Shown here in pieces: positions 15,860 through 24,824 of a stretch of 64,000 bases of DNA. The translations under genes and the position numbers were made by a program. Source of the stretch: Oscillospiraceae bacterium (GTDB lineage: Bacteria; Bacillota; Clostridia; Oscillospirales; Acutalibacteraceae); NCBI GenBank assembly GCA_015065965.1, contig SVPH01000005.1, positions 1 through 64,000 on the forward strand, read 5' to 3'. Below the pieces are notes generated by a model. The model made no database searches. It saw only the letters and a list, made by a program, of their open reading frames with translations, and was not told the DNA's origin. Positions within the stretch are counted from its first letter, which is position 1. The number at the start of each line of letters is the position of its first letter.

Positions 15860-16863
15860 AAATTCTTGTTACCGGCGGAGCGGGGTTTATAGGCTGTAAT
15901 TTTGTGTATTACATGCTTGAAAGATATAAGGATTATGAGATTGTCTGCCTCGATGCTCTGACATATGCAGGTAATCTTAAAAGTCTTGATGCAGCAATGC
16001 AAAATGAAAATTTCAAATTTGTTAAGGGCAGCATTGCAGACAGAGAACTTGTTAATTCTCTTTTTGATAAAGAAAGATTTGATGTAGTTGTTAATTTTGC
16101 TGCTGAGAGTCATGTTGACCGTTCGATTGAAAATCCGTTTATTTTCCTTGAAACAAATGTTATGGGCACTGCGTGCCTGCTTGATGCAAGCAAGAAATAC
16201 GGTGTTAAAAGATACCATCAGGTTTCGACTGACGAGGTATACGGTGATTTGCCGCTTGACAGACCGGATCTTTTCTTCACGGAAGACATGAATCTGATTA
16301 CATCAAGTCCTTACTCTGCGTCGAAGGCTTCATCCGACTTGCTTTGCCTTGCATTTAACCGCACATACGGTTTGCCTGTTACTATTTCAAGATGTTCAAA
16401 TAACTACGGTCCGTATCAGTTCCCTGAAAAACTTATACCTCTTATGATAATGAAGGCTCAGGCAAATGAGAATTTACCTGTTTACGGTCAGGGACTTAAT
16501 GTAAGAGATTGGCTTTATGTTGAAGACCACTGTAAAGCGATTGATATGATAATTCATAACGGAAAAATCGGTGAGGTTTACAATGTAGGCGGTCATAATG
16601 AAAAGCAGAATATTGAGGTGGTTAAAACAATTCTCAGCCATCTTTCAAAGCCCGAAAGCCTTATCACTTATGTTAAAGACAGAGCAGGGCATGACCTCAG
16701 ATATGCAATTGACCCCACTAAAATATCAACTGAACTCGGTTGGGAGCCGGAAACGGAATTTAATATCGGCATGAAAAAAACAATAGATTGGTATCTTGAA
16801 AACTCACAATGGTTGGATGATATCAAAAGCGGAGAGTACAGCAAATATAATAACAGAATATAA
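15856..16863 (+). CDS. rfbB: dTDP-glucose 4,6-dehydratase
   Basis: 335 residues of the extended short-chain dehydrogenase family, converting dTDP-glucose to dTDP-4-keto-6-deoxyglucose for rhamnose-type surface glycans. It shows the NAD-binding GGAGFIGCNF loop at the N-terminus and LDALTYAGN typical of RfbB. Catalytic STDEVYGDL and YSASKASSD (YxxxK) are followed by RCSNNYGPYQFPEKLIPLMI. The length matches the family. The usual rfbA/C/D partners are absent here; instead it is coupled to a nuclease gene through an ATGA overlap, an odd pairing. Confidence 0.95.
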   Translation: MKILVTGGAGFIGCNFVYYMLERYKDYEIVCLDALTYAGNLKSLDAAMQNENFKFVKGSIADRELVNSLFDKERFDVVVNFAAESHVDRSIENPFIFLETNVMGTACLLDASKKYGVKRYHQVSTDEVYGDLPLDRPDLFFTEDMNLITSSPYSASKASSDLLCLAFNRTYGLPVTISRCSNNYGPYQFPEKLIPLMIMKAQANENLPVYGQGLNVRDWLYVEDHCKAIDMIIHNGKIGEVYNVGGHNEKQNIEVVKTILSHLSKPESLITYVKDRAGHDLRYAIDPTKISTELGWEPETEFNIGMKKTIDWYLENSQWLDDIKSGEYSKYNNRI

Positions 16864-16903
16864 AAACATCCTGCTTGATATTTTTCAAGCAGGATGTTCT
16901 GTT
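16863..16903. terminator. Bidirectional terminator between rfbB and the subtilase gene
   Basis: A 14 bp perfect stem AACATCCTGCTTGA / TCAAGCAGGATGTT with a short T-rich loop, placed between two convergent genes and flanked by A-rich and T-rich ends. Confidence 0.85.
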
Positions 16904-19900
16904 TTAAAGGTTTGCAAAAAATGTGTTTATTCTGTTTGCAAATGCAGCAAGGAATCCAAAAAGATAGGAAAGTATTTTTTCAAAAACGGTTAAATGACCT
17001 TCAAAGGAAATGGTTCCTTCTGTAATGCTTCCGTCAGTGTTGATAACTTTGAGTGTTACGTCGGCTGTGCCTTCACCGATGCACCATGCATAACCATCAT
17101 GGGTGACTACTATAATATCTTCGTTGTTTGATATCCATTCTGTTTTCTCGTATTTAACATTTTTAGGATAAAAAACGGGAATGATTCGCATGCTGTCAAG
17201 AAATCCCAGTGTAGTTTCTGATGCATAAAGTTCAACAGTTTCGACCTTTTTAATCTTAAGATTGGCAATAGCCCCGTTTATTGCTTTTGTTTGAGCATCA
17301 ACAAAATCTTGCTCACATGAATAACGGTTTCGTACATTAACCTTAAGTGCATTGTCAAGTTCGGTAAGGCTGACATACAGATTACGGTCAATACTGTTGG
17401 CTTTTTTTAATGCCTCATTATATGCAGTGTAATCTGCAGGAGTGGTGTCTTTGGTTATAATGCTCGTTGCTATTGTTGCAACCGTTCCAAGGTCATTTTG
17501 TGTTACTTTACAGTAATAGTACGGAGCGGTATCGGCATCGGTGAAAGTGTAGGACATTGTAGTTGCGCCTTCAATTGCTGTGCCGCCTTCTGTTGATTCG
17601 GTTGTGTTCCAATACCACTGATATGTAAGGTCAAATCCGACGGCTATAACGTAAACTGTTTCACTGTTTTCTGTTACATATTCAGGAATCGGTTTATAAA
17701 TGAGCGGAATTGAAACGAATTTATATCCTTTCAGATTTGAGTATCTCTCAACAAAAGTGTTTGGAGTGCCGTAAACAGTAAGATTTGAAGCATTATCTGT
17801 TGATTCAAGAAAATTGTTTGAAAGCAGAATGCCGCTGTTATCTGGCATGTCAGCCGTTGTAACAAGATTTCTTGCGTCAATGAATTCGATAGTACATTCA
17901 TTGAATGCTCCGTCATTTATATTCTGAACATTTTCAATGTTAAGTGAGTAAATATTATGACATCCTCTGAATGTGTTTGCTGCAATATCAGTTGCCGAGT
18001 TCAGACGTATATATGTAATGTTTGGTGAGGTTTTGAACATGTCTGCAACTGTCTTACTGAGTTTTGGTGCTTCAAACCATTCAAGGTTTGGAGGGAGTTC
18101 AATAAATTTTTTGCCGTAACTTAAATTGATTGCAGTAACCTCAGGTAAAACAAGGGATGTCATTTTTGTGCAGCCCTTGAATGAATCTGAACGGACACTT
18201 ATTGCAGAAGGTAATTCAATATTAATAAGTGAGATACAGTTTTCAAATGAAGTTGCCGCTACTTCAGTTACATCAGTAAAAACGGCGCTTACAAGACTTT
18301 CACATGAATGAAAAGCAGATGCAGGTATAAATTCCAATCCGTTAATTTCAACATCGGTAAGCATAGACAGATTTTTAAATAATCCTGTGGGAATGCTGCT
18401 TACGTTTTCTGCATAAAAATTAACAAGTTGTGAGCATTCCGAAAAAGCCTGTTTTTCAATCGTTGAAACTGTTCCAAGATCAATTTCTGAAATGGCAGAG
18501 CCTTTAAATGCTGCTTCGGGAATAGAGGTAAGTTGTTTCAATTGAAGTTTAAATGTTGAACCTGTAACAAGATATTGTTTTGTTCCGACATTTTCAAAAG
18601 AATTTTTTCCGATTGATTTTAGTTCTGTCTGAAGAAACAGATTTTTTACCCATATACAGTTGAGGAAAGCGTAGTCGCCTACATGTGTAACATTTCTTCC
18701 AAAAATTGTTTTCAGATTTCCGCAGTTCTTAAATGCAGAGTTACCTATTGAAGTAACTGTATCGGGCAGGATAATCTCTGTAATGTCTTTGTCTTCAAAA
18801 ACATTATCTCCGATTGAATTAACCGTTATTCCGTTTACGGTTTCAGGTATTGTAAAACTTGTTTCACTACCGCTGTAAGCAGTCAGAACACCTCCGGAAC
18901 TTACGGTTAGTTCATTTTCACTTGCATATGGAGCAATAATTGATGCGAACGATGCAACTGATGAGCGGTACATACCTTCACAGTAAGCAACTGCCATTAA
19001 AGTAATTGTTTGCGAGGCATGTATTGGGCTGCCTGAATATTTTTTTGCGCTTGGGTTTGATTTTGAGGGGATAGTTCGGTCTGTTGTATAATAAATAACA
19101 GCGTCTGGTGTATCGCAAAAGATTTCAACATCAATTTCTTCAAAACTGAATGAAGTTTCATGGGAAAAATATGGTTTTTTAACTTTTTCTTTTGTTCCGG
19201 ATTCCAAAGGCTCTTGGGGAGCAAATATAATACCGTTACCGTATTTTAATTCGGCGTTGTGCTCGCTTACCTGAATTGCACAGTCTGTCATTATTTGAAG
19301 AACGTCTTCAGAAGAAGCAAGATTGTTTACAGCAATAATTGTTGCTGCGATTGAAGCGACAAACGGAGCAGCAAAGGATGTTCCTAATGTTGTGATATAT
19401 CCGTTATTAAGAGTTGTTGTTTTGATTGACATTCCGGGAGCAGCAAAATCAACACCGTTGCCGTATGTGCTGAAAGAAGGAAGAATACCTGATGCATTGA
19501 TTGCGGTAACTTTAACAACATTGTCATATGATGCAGGATAATACAGTGTATCAGAACCGTCATTTCCTGCGGCACCGATAACGAGAATATCGTTAAGTTC
19601 TGCGTTGTTTATTGCTGATTTGAGAACATCGGATTCTTCTTCAAAACCAATACTGATATTTATAACGTCAACGCCATCGTTAACAGCGCAGTTTATTCCG
19701 GCTGCAAGGGATATGAGTGTTCCGTTCCCTTTGTTATCCAGCACCTTATACGGCTTAACAAAAACATTATCAAGTGTGCTGTCAATAATAACACCTGCAA
19801 CCTGCGTTCCGTGACCATTATCATCCATTGAGTCGTTTCTTATTCCGCTTGAACTTGTATTAATTCTTGTAGGAAGAACTCTGCCTTCAAGATAAGGGTG

Positions 19901-20470
19901 ATTAGGATCAACACCGGTATCAATTACGGCAACTATTGTATCAGCAAGGGTTGTGCCTTTATTTACCAGATTTTCATTCAGTTTTTCAATGCCGATATAT
20001 TTCGGACCCCATGAAAGGTAACTTGTTTCTTCTGTGTCGGATGCAACGAGAATCTGAGTTTCTGTTTCACTGTTCAGTGCGTAAAGTTTTTTATCTGTTT
20101 CAACAAATTCAACATCGGAATCTTTTGTGTAATACTCATATGCCTTTTTTGCTTCGCTTACCGTAGAATACTGAAGTACCCAAAGATCATCAAAACCGTT
20201 GATTACTGATGAGGCGCCGTGAGCTTCAATTTTTTTCTCGCTTTTTACAATAAGTCTGGCCGTTGAAAACTCACTGTTTGTTGTATTGACGGTATCGTCT
20301 GATGACATCATGTTTACTGCTTCAGCGGAATTTATCATATTACCGATTTCCGCAGCAAACTTTTCAGCGGATATTTCATTTGTATTCTGCTCTGAGGCTG
20401 TTGCAAGCATATATCCTGCAGATGAAATGATTATAATTAATGATAATAGAATACAAAATGTTTTTTTCAA
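16904..20470 (-). CDS. Secreted subtilisin-like protease fused to leucine-rich repeats
   Basis: About 1188 residues. The likely start is TTG at 20470 (AAAGGTG nine bases upstream); a GTG four codons earlier overlaps that site. A signal peptide is followed by a propeptide-like region. A peptidase S8 domain carries catalytic Asp184 (VIDTGVD), His220 (GHGTQVAG), oxyanion Asn303 (AAGNDG) and Ser365 (GTSFAAP), all intact. Then come a chitobiase-type Fn3-like module (IYYTTDRTIPS), BspA-like LRR_5 repeats, an Ig-like module (YQWYWNTT...YYCKV), a Big_2-like module and an aromatic tail (FGFLAAFANRINTFFANL). It is probably a surface or secreted protease whose LRRs direct binding (inferred). Confidence 0.92.
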   Translation of the reverse strand: MKKTFCILLSLIIIISSAGYMLATASEQNTNEISAEKFAAEIGNMINSAEAVNMMSSDDTVNTTNSEFSTARLIVKSEKKIEAHGASSVINGFDDLWVLQYSTVSEAKKAYEYYTKDSDVEFVETDKKLYALNSETETQILVASDTEETSYLSWGPKYIGIEKLNENLVNKGTTLADTIVAVIDTGVDPNHPYLEGRVLPTRINTSSSGIRNDSMDDNGHGTQVAGVIIDSTLDNVFVKPYKVLDNKGNGTLISLAAGINCAVNDGVDVINISIGFEEESDVLKSAINNAELNDILVIGAAGNDGSDTLYYPASYDNVVKVTAINASGILPSFSTYGNGVDFAAPGMSIKTTTLNNGYITTLGTSFAAPFVASIAATIIAVNNLASSEDVLQIMTDCAIQVSEHNAELKYGNGIIFAPQEPLESGTKEKVKKPYFSHETSFSFEEIDVEIFCDTPDAVIYYTTDRTIPSKSNPSAKKYSGSPIHASQTITLMAVAYCEGMYRSSVASFASIIAPYASENELTVSSGGVLTAYSGSETSFTIPETVNGITVNSIGDNVFEDKDITEIILPDTVTSIGNSAFKNCGNLKTIFGRNVTHVGDYAFLNCIWVKNLFLQTELKSIGKNSFENVGTKQYLVTGSTFKLQLKQLTSIPEAAFKGSAISEIDLGTVSTIEKQAFSECSQLVNFYAENVSSIPTGLFKNLSMLTDVEINGLEFIPASAFHSCESLVSAVFTDVTEVAATSFENCISLINIELPSAISVRSDSFKGCTKMTSLVLPEVTAINLSYGKKFIELPPNLEWFEAPKLSKTVADMFKTSPNITYIRLNSATDIAANTFRGCHNIYSLNIENVQNINDGAFNECTIEFIDARNLVTTADMPDNSGILLSNNFLESTDNASNLTVYGTPNTFVERYSNLKGYKFVSIPLIYKPIPEYVTENSETVYVIAVGFDLTYQWYWNTTESTEGGTAIEGATTMSYTFTDADTAPYYYCKVTQNDLGTVATIATSIITKDTTPADYTAYNEALKKANSIDRNLYVSLTELDNALKVNVRNRYSCEQDFVDAQTKAINGAIANLKIKKVETVELYASETTLGFLDSMRIIPVFYPKNVKYEKTEWISNNEDIIVVTHDGYAWCIGEGTADVTLKVINTDGSITEGTISFEGHLTVFEKILSYLFGFLAAFANRINTFFANL

Positions 20471-20482
20471 TGTATTGCACAC

Positions 20483-20683
20483 CTTTCAAATTACAAATTG
20501 TATATTATTTTTATGGAATTTATATTTATAATTATATATTTTCGAGAAATAAAATGCAACACCTTTGTTAAAAATCAATAAAAACTTCATACATATTATT
20601 AAAATTGTATGATAATTTACAAACAATTAAATACAAATTGTATAATGTAATACCAATTGAATTTGAAAAATACATTTTTATTG
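20483..20683. other. AT-rich intergenic region with repeated ACAAATTGTAT motif
   Basis: No gene is seen. The 11-mer ACAAATTGTAT occurs at 20493-20503 and 20633-20643, with related AATTGTAT sequence near 20603. Its core ACAAATTGT is palindromic apart from the flanks, so it may be a regulator binding site shared by the divergent subtilase and nitroreductase genes. This is speculative. Confidence 0.35.
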
Positions 20684-20712
20684 TTGAAATAATATAACTT
20701 GTGTATTATAAT
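20684..20712 (+). promoter_or_regulatory. Nitroreductase promoter
   Basis: TTGAAA, exactly 17 bp, perfect TATAAT, 31 bp before the ATG. Confidence 0.8.
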
Positions 20713-20743
20713 TAAAATATAAAATTTTGAAAGGTGAATCAAA

Positions 20744-21316
20744 ATGTTAAAAGATCTTGTTTTAAATAATCGATCATACAGACGTTTTTATGAGAATGAA
20801 AAAATAGATATTCAAACCCTTAAAGAGTTTATTGATTTAGCAAGGAACACAGCGTCAACGGTTAATTCGCAGGCTTTGAAGTATGTTCTTATTAATAATG
20901 AAGAATATAATGAAAAAGTTTTTGAGACTCTGGCGTGGGCCGGTATGCTGAAAGAATGGGACGGTCCTGAAAAAGGTGAAAGACCATCAGCATACATTAT
21001 TATATTATGTGATCTTGCACTTGGTCACAATAAATCAACAGATGTTGGTATTGCTGCTCAGACAATTTTGCTTGGAGCGGTTGAAAAAGGCTTTGGCGGT
21101 TGCATGCTTGGCAGTATTAAAAGAGAACAACTTGCCGAAAGTTTAAACATAGATTTAAAAAAATATACAATTGATCTTGTTGTTGCTCTTGGAAAGCCAA
21201 AGGAGACTATAAAAATAGTTGACCTGCCGGAAAGCAAGACAACTGCATACTACAGAGATGAAAACGGTGTACATTATGTACCAAAACGTTCGCTTGACGA
21301 TATAATTATCAGATAA
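20744..21316 (+). CDS. Nitroreductase family protein
   Basis: 190 residues, an FMN-dependent NAD(P)H oxidoreductase fold. The N-terminus has the family RSYRRFYE motif, with NTASTVNSQALKYVLI for FMN phosphate contacts. The DVGIAAQTILLGAVEKGFGGCMLGSI core and the VALGKPKE end are classic. AAAGGTG precedes the ATG. It is monocistronic with a strong promoter and terminator. The electron acceptor is unknown: a nitro compound, quinone or flavin. Confidence 0.93.
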   Translation: MLKDLVLNNRSYRRFYENEKIDIQTLKEFIDLARNTASTVNSQALKYVLINNEEYNEKVFETLAWAGMLKEWDGPEKGERPSAYIIILCDLALGHNKSTDVGIAAQTILLGAVEKGFGGCMLGSIKREQLAESLNIDLKKYTIDLVVALGKPKETIKIVDLPESKTTAYYRDENGVHYVPKRSLDDIIIR

Positions 21317-21325
21317 TAACAGGAA

Positions 21326-21366
21326 ATCCCACGGAAATTTAAATCTCCGTGGGATTAATTTTTTTA
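21326..21366. terminator. Bidirectional terminator, nitroreductase / AICAR transformylase
   Basis: AATCCCACGGA / TCCGTGGGATT stem followed on the plus strand by AATTTTTTT. It sits between convergent genes and is preceded by an A-rich stretch. Confidence 0.85.
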
Positions 21367-22548
21367 GTGGTGGAAAAGTCTCATGCCTGTAAAGCACATA
21401 ACCATTCCGTGCTTATCACATGCTGCAATAACATTATCATCGCGGATTGAGCCGCCGGGCTCTGCGATGTATGTAACACCGCTCTTTGATGCTCTTTCAA
21501 TGTTGTCACCGAAGGGGAAGAATGCATCGCTGCCAAGTGCAACGCCCTTGATTGTTGCAAGGTATGCTTTTTGCTCTGCTTTAGTGAAGGGTTCAGGCTT
21601 TTCTGAGAAAAGAGTCTGCCATACACCGTCTGCAAGAACATCTTCATATTCATCTGAGATATATACATCAATGGTGTTATCTCTGTCCGGTCTGCCGACT
21701 GTATCAAGGAAAGGAAGATTAAGGACCTTTTCGTGCTGTCTGAGGTGCCAGATATCAGCCTTGTTGCCTGCAAGTCTTGTGCAGTGGATTCTGGATTGCT
21801 GGCCTGCACCAACACCGATTGCCTGACCGTCAACTGCATAGCATACTGAGTTTGACTGTGTATATTTAAGAGTGATAAGTGATATGATAAGGTCACGCTT
21901 TGCGCTGTCGGGCATTTCTTTGTTTGCGGTAACAATATTTTCAAGAAGAGCATTGTTGATTTCAAAATTATTTCTGCCCTGTTCAAAGGTGATTCCGTAA
22001 ACCTGCTTTGTTTCAATGGGTGCAGGAACAAAGTTTGGATCAATCTTTACGATGTTGTAATTGCCGTTTCTCTTACTCTTGAGGATTTCAAGTGCTTCAG
22101 GTTCGTAATCAGGAGCGATAACGCCGTCAGACACTTCTCTTTTTATAAGTTTTGCTGTTGTAACATCACATGTATCTGAAAGTGCAATCCAGTCGCCGAA
22201 TGAACTCATTCTGTCAGTGCCTCTTGCTCTTGCATATGCGGTTGCAAGGGGAGAATCGTCAAGACCTTCAATATCATCAACAAAGCAAGCCTTCTTAAGA
22301 GTGTCGCTCATTTTAATGCCGACGGCTGCTGATGTGGGGCTAACATGTTTAAATGAAGTTGCTGCAGGCATGCCAAGAGCCTCTTTGAGTTCTTTTACAA
22401 GTTGCCAACTGTTGAATGCATCAAGGAAATTGATATAGCCGGGTCTGCCGCTGAGAATTTCAATGGGAAGTTCTGTTCCGTCAGCCATGTAAATTTTAGC
22501 AGGCTTCTGGTTAGGGTTACAACCGTATTTAAGTTCAAACTCTTTCAT
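21364..22548 (-). CDS. Stand-alone AICAR transformylase (PurH transformylase-type)
   Basis: 394 residues. It transfers a formyl group from 10-formyl-THF to AICAR, the ninth step of purine synthesis. It opens with ELKYGCNPNQKPA, matching the conserved LRYGxNPxQ entry of the AICARFT domain. SFKHVSPTSAAVG (the Lys-His pair) and a C-terminal DAFFPFGDNIERA..GVTYIAEPGGSIRDD stretch are also present. The IMP cyclohydrolase (MGS-fold) half of normal PurH is absent; that activity is supplied by the upstream purO-like gene, 10 bp away. Together they replace bifunctional PurH. Confidence 0.93.
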   Translation of the reverse strand: MKEFELKYGCNPNQKPAKIYMADGTELPIEILSGRPGYINFLDAFNSWQLVKELKEALGMPAATSFKHVSPTSAAVGIKMSDTLKKACFVDDIEGLDDSPLATAYARARGTDRMSSFGDWIALSDTCDVTTAKLIKREVSDGVIAPDYEPEALEILKSKRNGNYNIVKIDPNFVPAPIETKQVYGITFEQGRNNFEINNALLENIVTANKEMPDSAKRDLIISLITLKYTQSNSVCYAVDGQAIGVGAGQQSRIHCTRLAGNKADIWHLRQHEKVLNLPFLDTVGRPDRDNTIDVYISDEYEDVLADGVWQTLFSEKPEPFTKAEQKAYLATIKGVALGSDAFFPFGDNIERASKSGVTYIAEPGGSIRDDNVIAACDKHGMVMCFTGMRLFHH

Positions 22549-22558
22549 AATTATCTCC

Positions 22559-23278
22559 TTATTTATTCTTGTTTATCATTCTGCTGTCATATTTGCCGCT
22601 TTCAAGGTCAACATAGCGAACGTAAAGTGAAATCTTGTTCTGCTCGTTGAGGTTTGCCCAAAGCATATCTGTGAATTCATCGATATCATCGGGAATAGCA
22701 ACTCTTTCAGGTTCGCCCGTGAAAGTGGGGATGGGGTTGCCATCGTGATTATATGTATGGATGAAATGACCGAGACCTGCAAGAGGAGCGTATGAGAAAG
22801 TGTATCTGTTGCAGGCTGAGCCGTTTTCATCAGCGCTTTTAAGAATGCTCATTTTGTATGTGAAATCACCGTTTGCAAATGTCATCATGCCGCTGATACG
22901 GGGTGTAAAGTTAGGCATGTCGGGCTCAAATTCTCTTGTTTCAAGCGCTTGTTCAAATGTTTTTCCGTCTTTGATAAAATCATAAACAGTGTCAGTCTGG
23001 TCACCGTTTGTTACTATAAGATTATTTTCAATCTGTCTTACGGGAGCATAGATGATGAGTGAAGGGTCTTCAACTTTTGAAGCGTCAAAGGGATGGATAA
23101 TTATTTCATCGCCTTGCTCAATGAAAACTCTGTTTCTGCTGTTTTCGCTTCTTCCCATAATGAAGTAAGCGGTAACGGCTTTTTTGCCGTCTGCACTTTT
23201 GCCGATAACAATGCCTCTGCCGACATATGTGTTATCCTTGATAAGTTCGCCGATGTTGTTAATTTCATAAATACCCAT
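22559..23278 (-). CDS. purO: IMP cyclohydrolase, archaeal PurO type
   Basis: 239 residues of the PurO family (NTN-hydrolase-like fold), unrelated to the PurH cyclohydrolase domain. It closes FAICAR to IMP. Family features seen are the N-terminal GRGIVIG segment followed by AYFIMGRSENSRNRVF, the TPRISGMM motif, and YAPLAGLGHFIHTY. GGAAAGGAAGAGG precedes the ATG. It leads a two-gene unit with the AICAR transformylase and is controlled by a ZTP riboswitch, which senses accumulation of the substrate ZMP/ZTP. Confidence 0.92.
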   Translation of the reverse strand: MGIYEINNIGELIKDNTYVGRGIVIGKSADGKKAVTAYFIMGRSENSRNRVFIEQGDEIIIHPFDASKVEDPSLIIYAPVRQIENNLIVTNGDQTDTVYDFIKDGKTFEQALETREFEPDMPNFTPRISGMMTFANGDFTYKMSILKSADENGSACNRYTFSYAPLAGLGHFIHTYNHDGNPIPTFTGEPERVAIPDDIDEFTDMLWANLNEQNKISLYVRYVDLESGKYDSRMINKNK

Positions 23279-23300
23279 AATATCCTCTTCCTTTCCATTA

Positions 23301-23335
23301 AATAAAGGCAGCCCTATCCCACGGATAAGACTGCC
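23301..23335 (-). terminator. Riboswitch-controlled terminator before purO
   Basis: On the minus strand, GGCAGTCTTATCC pairs fully (two G-U pairs) with GGATAGGGCTGCC, then TTTATTT. Its 5' arm uses the GGGCA bases that belong to the conserved 3' end of the aptamer, so ligand binding and termination exclude each other. Confidence 0.85.
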
Positions 23336-23408
23336 CAGACGGTCGGCATAAATCCGGGTTTATTTGTTCCCTTGCAGTGCTCTGCATAATTCCGTCAGTC
23401 ACAAATAA
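23329..23408 (-). ncRNA. ZTP (ZMP/ZTP, pfl motif) riboswitch
   Basis: Minus-strand leader of purO. It contains the two conserved blocks of the pfl/ZTP aptamer: the 5' GTGACTGACGG block (23392-23402) and the 3' CCGACCGTCTGGGCA block (23331-23345), with a GCACTGC-type hairpin and GGGAAC between them. ZTP riboswitches sense AICAR ribotide when 10-formyl-THF is limiting and switch on folate and purine genes. The genes downstream are the ones that consume this ligand. Confidence 0.9.
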
Positions 23409-23427
23409 CCTTTAATTTTATGCTTAA

Positions 23428-23456
23428 ATTTTATCATTTAATATAATATTTGTCAA
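23428..23456 (-). promoter_or_regulatory. purO operon promoter
   Basis: Minus strand: perfect TTGACA, 17 bp, TAAAAT, about 20 bp before the aptamer begins. Confidence 0.8.
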
Positions 23457-23462
23457 TAATTA

Positions 23463-24821
23463 TTATATTTTGATTTTAGGTTTTTTCCATTTGCCGCTTG
23501 CAACAAAAATTGCACCCACAATAATTGATGCAAATGATGCCAGACCTGTTGCAAGACCTATACCGTTGAAACCGAGATCTGTAAGGGATACAATAAGATA
23601 TGCAAAAGGCACTCTTACAAGAATTGAACTGAAGCAAGCATTAAACAGAGCAAAGTTTGTATATCCTGCACCGATTGCAAGTCCGTTCATACAGAACACA
23701 AACGGGACAAACAGATAGTCAAGTGCAATGTATCTCATGTATTCCGTGCCAACTGAAATAACCTCGGGGTTAGTATCGAAAAGTGAGATGATGGGTTGCG
23801 GGAACATCTCAACAATAACAAATACAATTGCTGAAATTGCAAACGCAATCCCCATGCCTGTAAGCATTGTTTTCTTTGCTCTTGCATGCTCGCCTGCGCC
23901 GATGTTCTGACCTGCCATTGATGAAACAGCACTGCTCATTGCAAGAGAGGGAAGGACTGCAAAAGAGTTAACTTTTCCGCCAATGCCTTGACAAGCCGAA
24001 GCGATTGCGGCATTCGGTAAAGAATTGACAAGAGCAGTAAGGGTAAGAAATGAAAATGAAACCACAACCTGCTGGACAGATGAAGGTAAACCGAGTTTAA
24101 GAAGCATTTTCATCTTTTCTTTGTCAACTTTAAAGTCATCTTTTTTGTAACCTATAAAGAAATGATTTTTAATCAAATAGATAAGTGAAAGTATAACGCT
24201 GAGCGCCTGCGCTCCGACAGTTGCGTAGGCAGCACCTGCTGCACCCATATTAAACGGACCAACAAGAATAATATCACCTATTATATTTACTATTGTTGCA
24301 ATAAGAACAAAATAGAGAGGTCTTTTTGAGTCGCCCATACCGCGCAAAATTGCACTGATAACATTGTATGCGAACATGAACACAAGACCTGCCATACAGA
24401 TGTTGTAATAGTTTTGCGCTTCTGTATATGCAACTTCAGGCGTGTTCAGCAAATCAAGCAGTGTGTTGTCAAGAAAAAGCATTACAGCAGTACATACAAC
24501 GCTGAGTATCATATAAGCGGTAAAAAGAGTACCTATTGTTTTTCTTTGCTCATCAAATTTTTGTGCTCCGCCGTATTGAGCAATAAGAACGGTTCCGCCG
24601 ACAGCGAGGCCGAACGCAGCGCCTGTAACGAGAATGTTTATTTGGCTGCCGATGTTAACGCCCGTTATGCCGTGTGTGCCGCAAAGTCTGCCGACTATAA
24701 TCATATCTGCAACTGAATAGAAAGCCTGAAGCAGGTTTGAAAGCAGGAAAGGAACAGAAAACTGAATTAATTGTTTTCCGACACTGCCTTTTGTTAAATC
24801 TTGTCTGAATTTATCTGCCAC
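23463..24821 (-). CDS. MATE family efflux transporter
   Basis: 452 residues, about 12 hydrophobic segments in two homologous halves. The N-terminus (GKQLIQFSVPFLLSNLLQAFYSVADMIIVG) and the mid-protein LGLPSSVQQ start of the second half are typical of the MATE DinF/NorM-type branch. It exports drugs or metabolites using Na+ or H+. It starts with GTG, with AGGAG upstream, three bases after tex, so it is co-transcribed in the dnaD operon. The substrate cannot be predicted. Confidence 0.93.
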   Translation of the reverse strand: MADKFRQDLTKGSVGKQLIQFSVPFLLSNLLQAFYSVADMIIVGRLCGTHGITGVNIGSQINILVTGAAFGLAVGGTVLIAQYGGAQKFDEQRKTIGTLFTAYMILSVVCTAVMLFLDNTLLDLLNTPEVAYTEAQNYYNICMAGLVFMFAYNVISAILRGMGDSKRPLYFVLIATIVNIIGDIILVGPFNMGAAGAAYATVGAQALSVILSLIYLIKNHFFIGYKKDDFKVDKEKMKMLLKLGLPSSVQQVVVSFSFLTLTALVNSLPNAAIASACQGIGGKVNSFAVLPSLAMSSAVSSMAGQNIGAGEHARAKKTMLTGMGIAFAISAIVFVIVEMFPQPIISLFDTNPEVISVGTEYMRYIALDYLFVPFVFCMNGLAIGAGYTNFALFNACFSSILVRVPFAYLIVSLTDLGFNGIGLATGLASFASIIVGAIFVASGKWKKPKIKI

Positions 24822-24824
24822 TTT

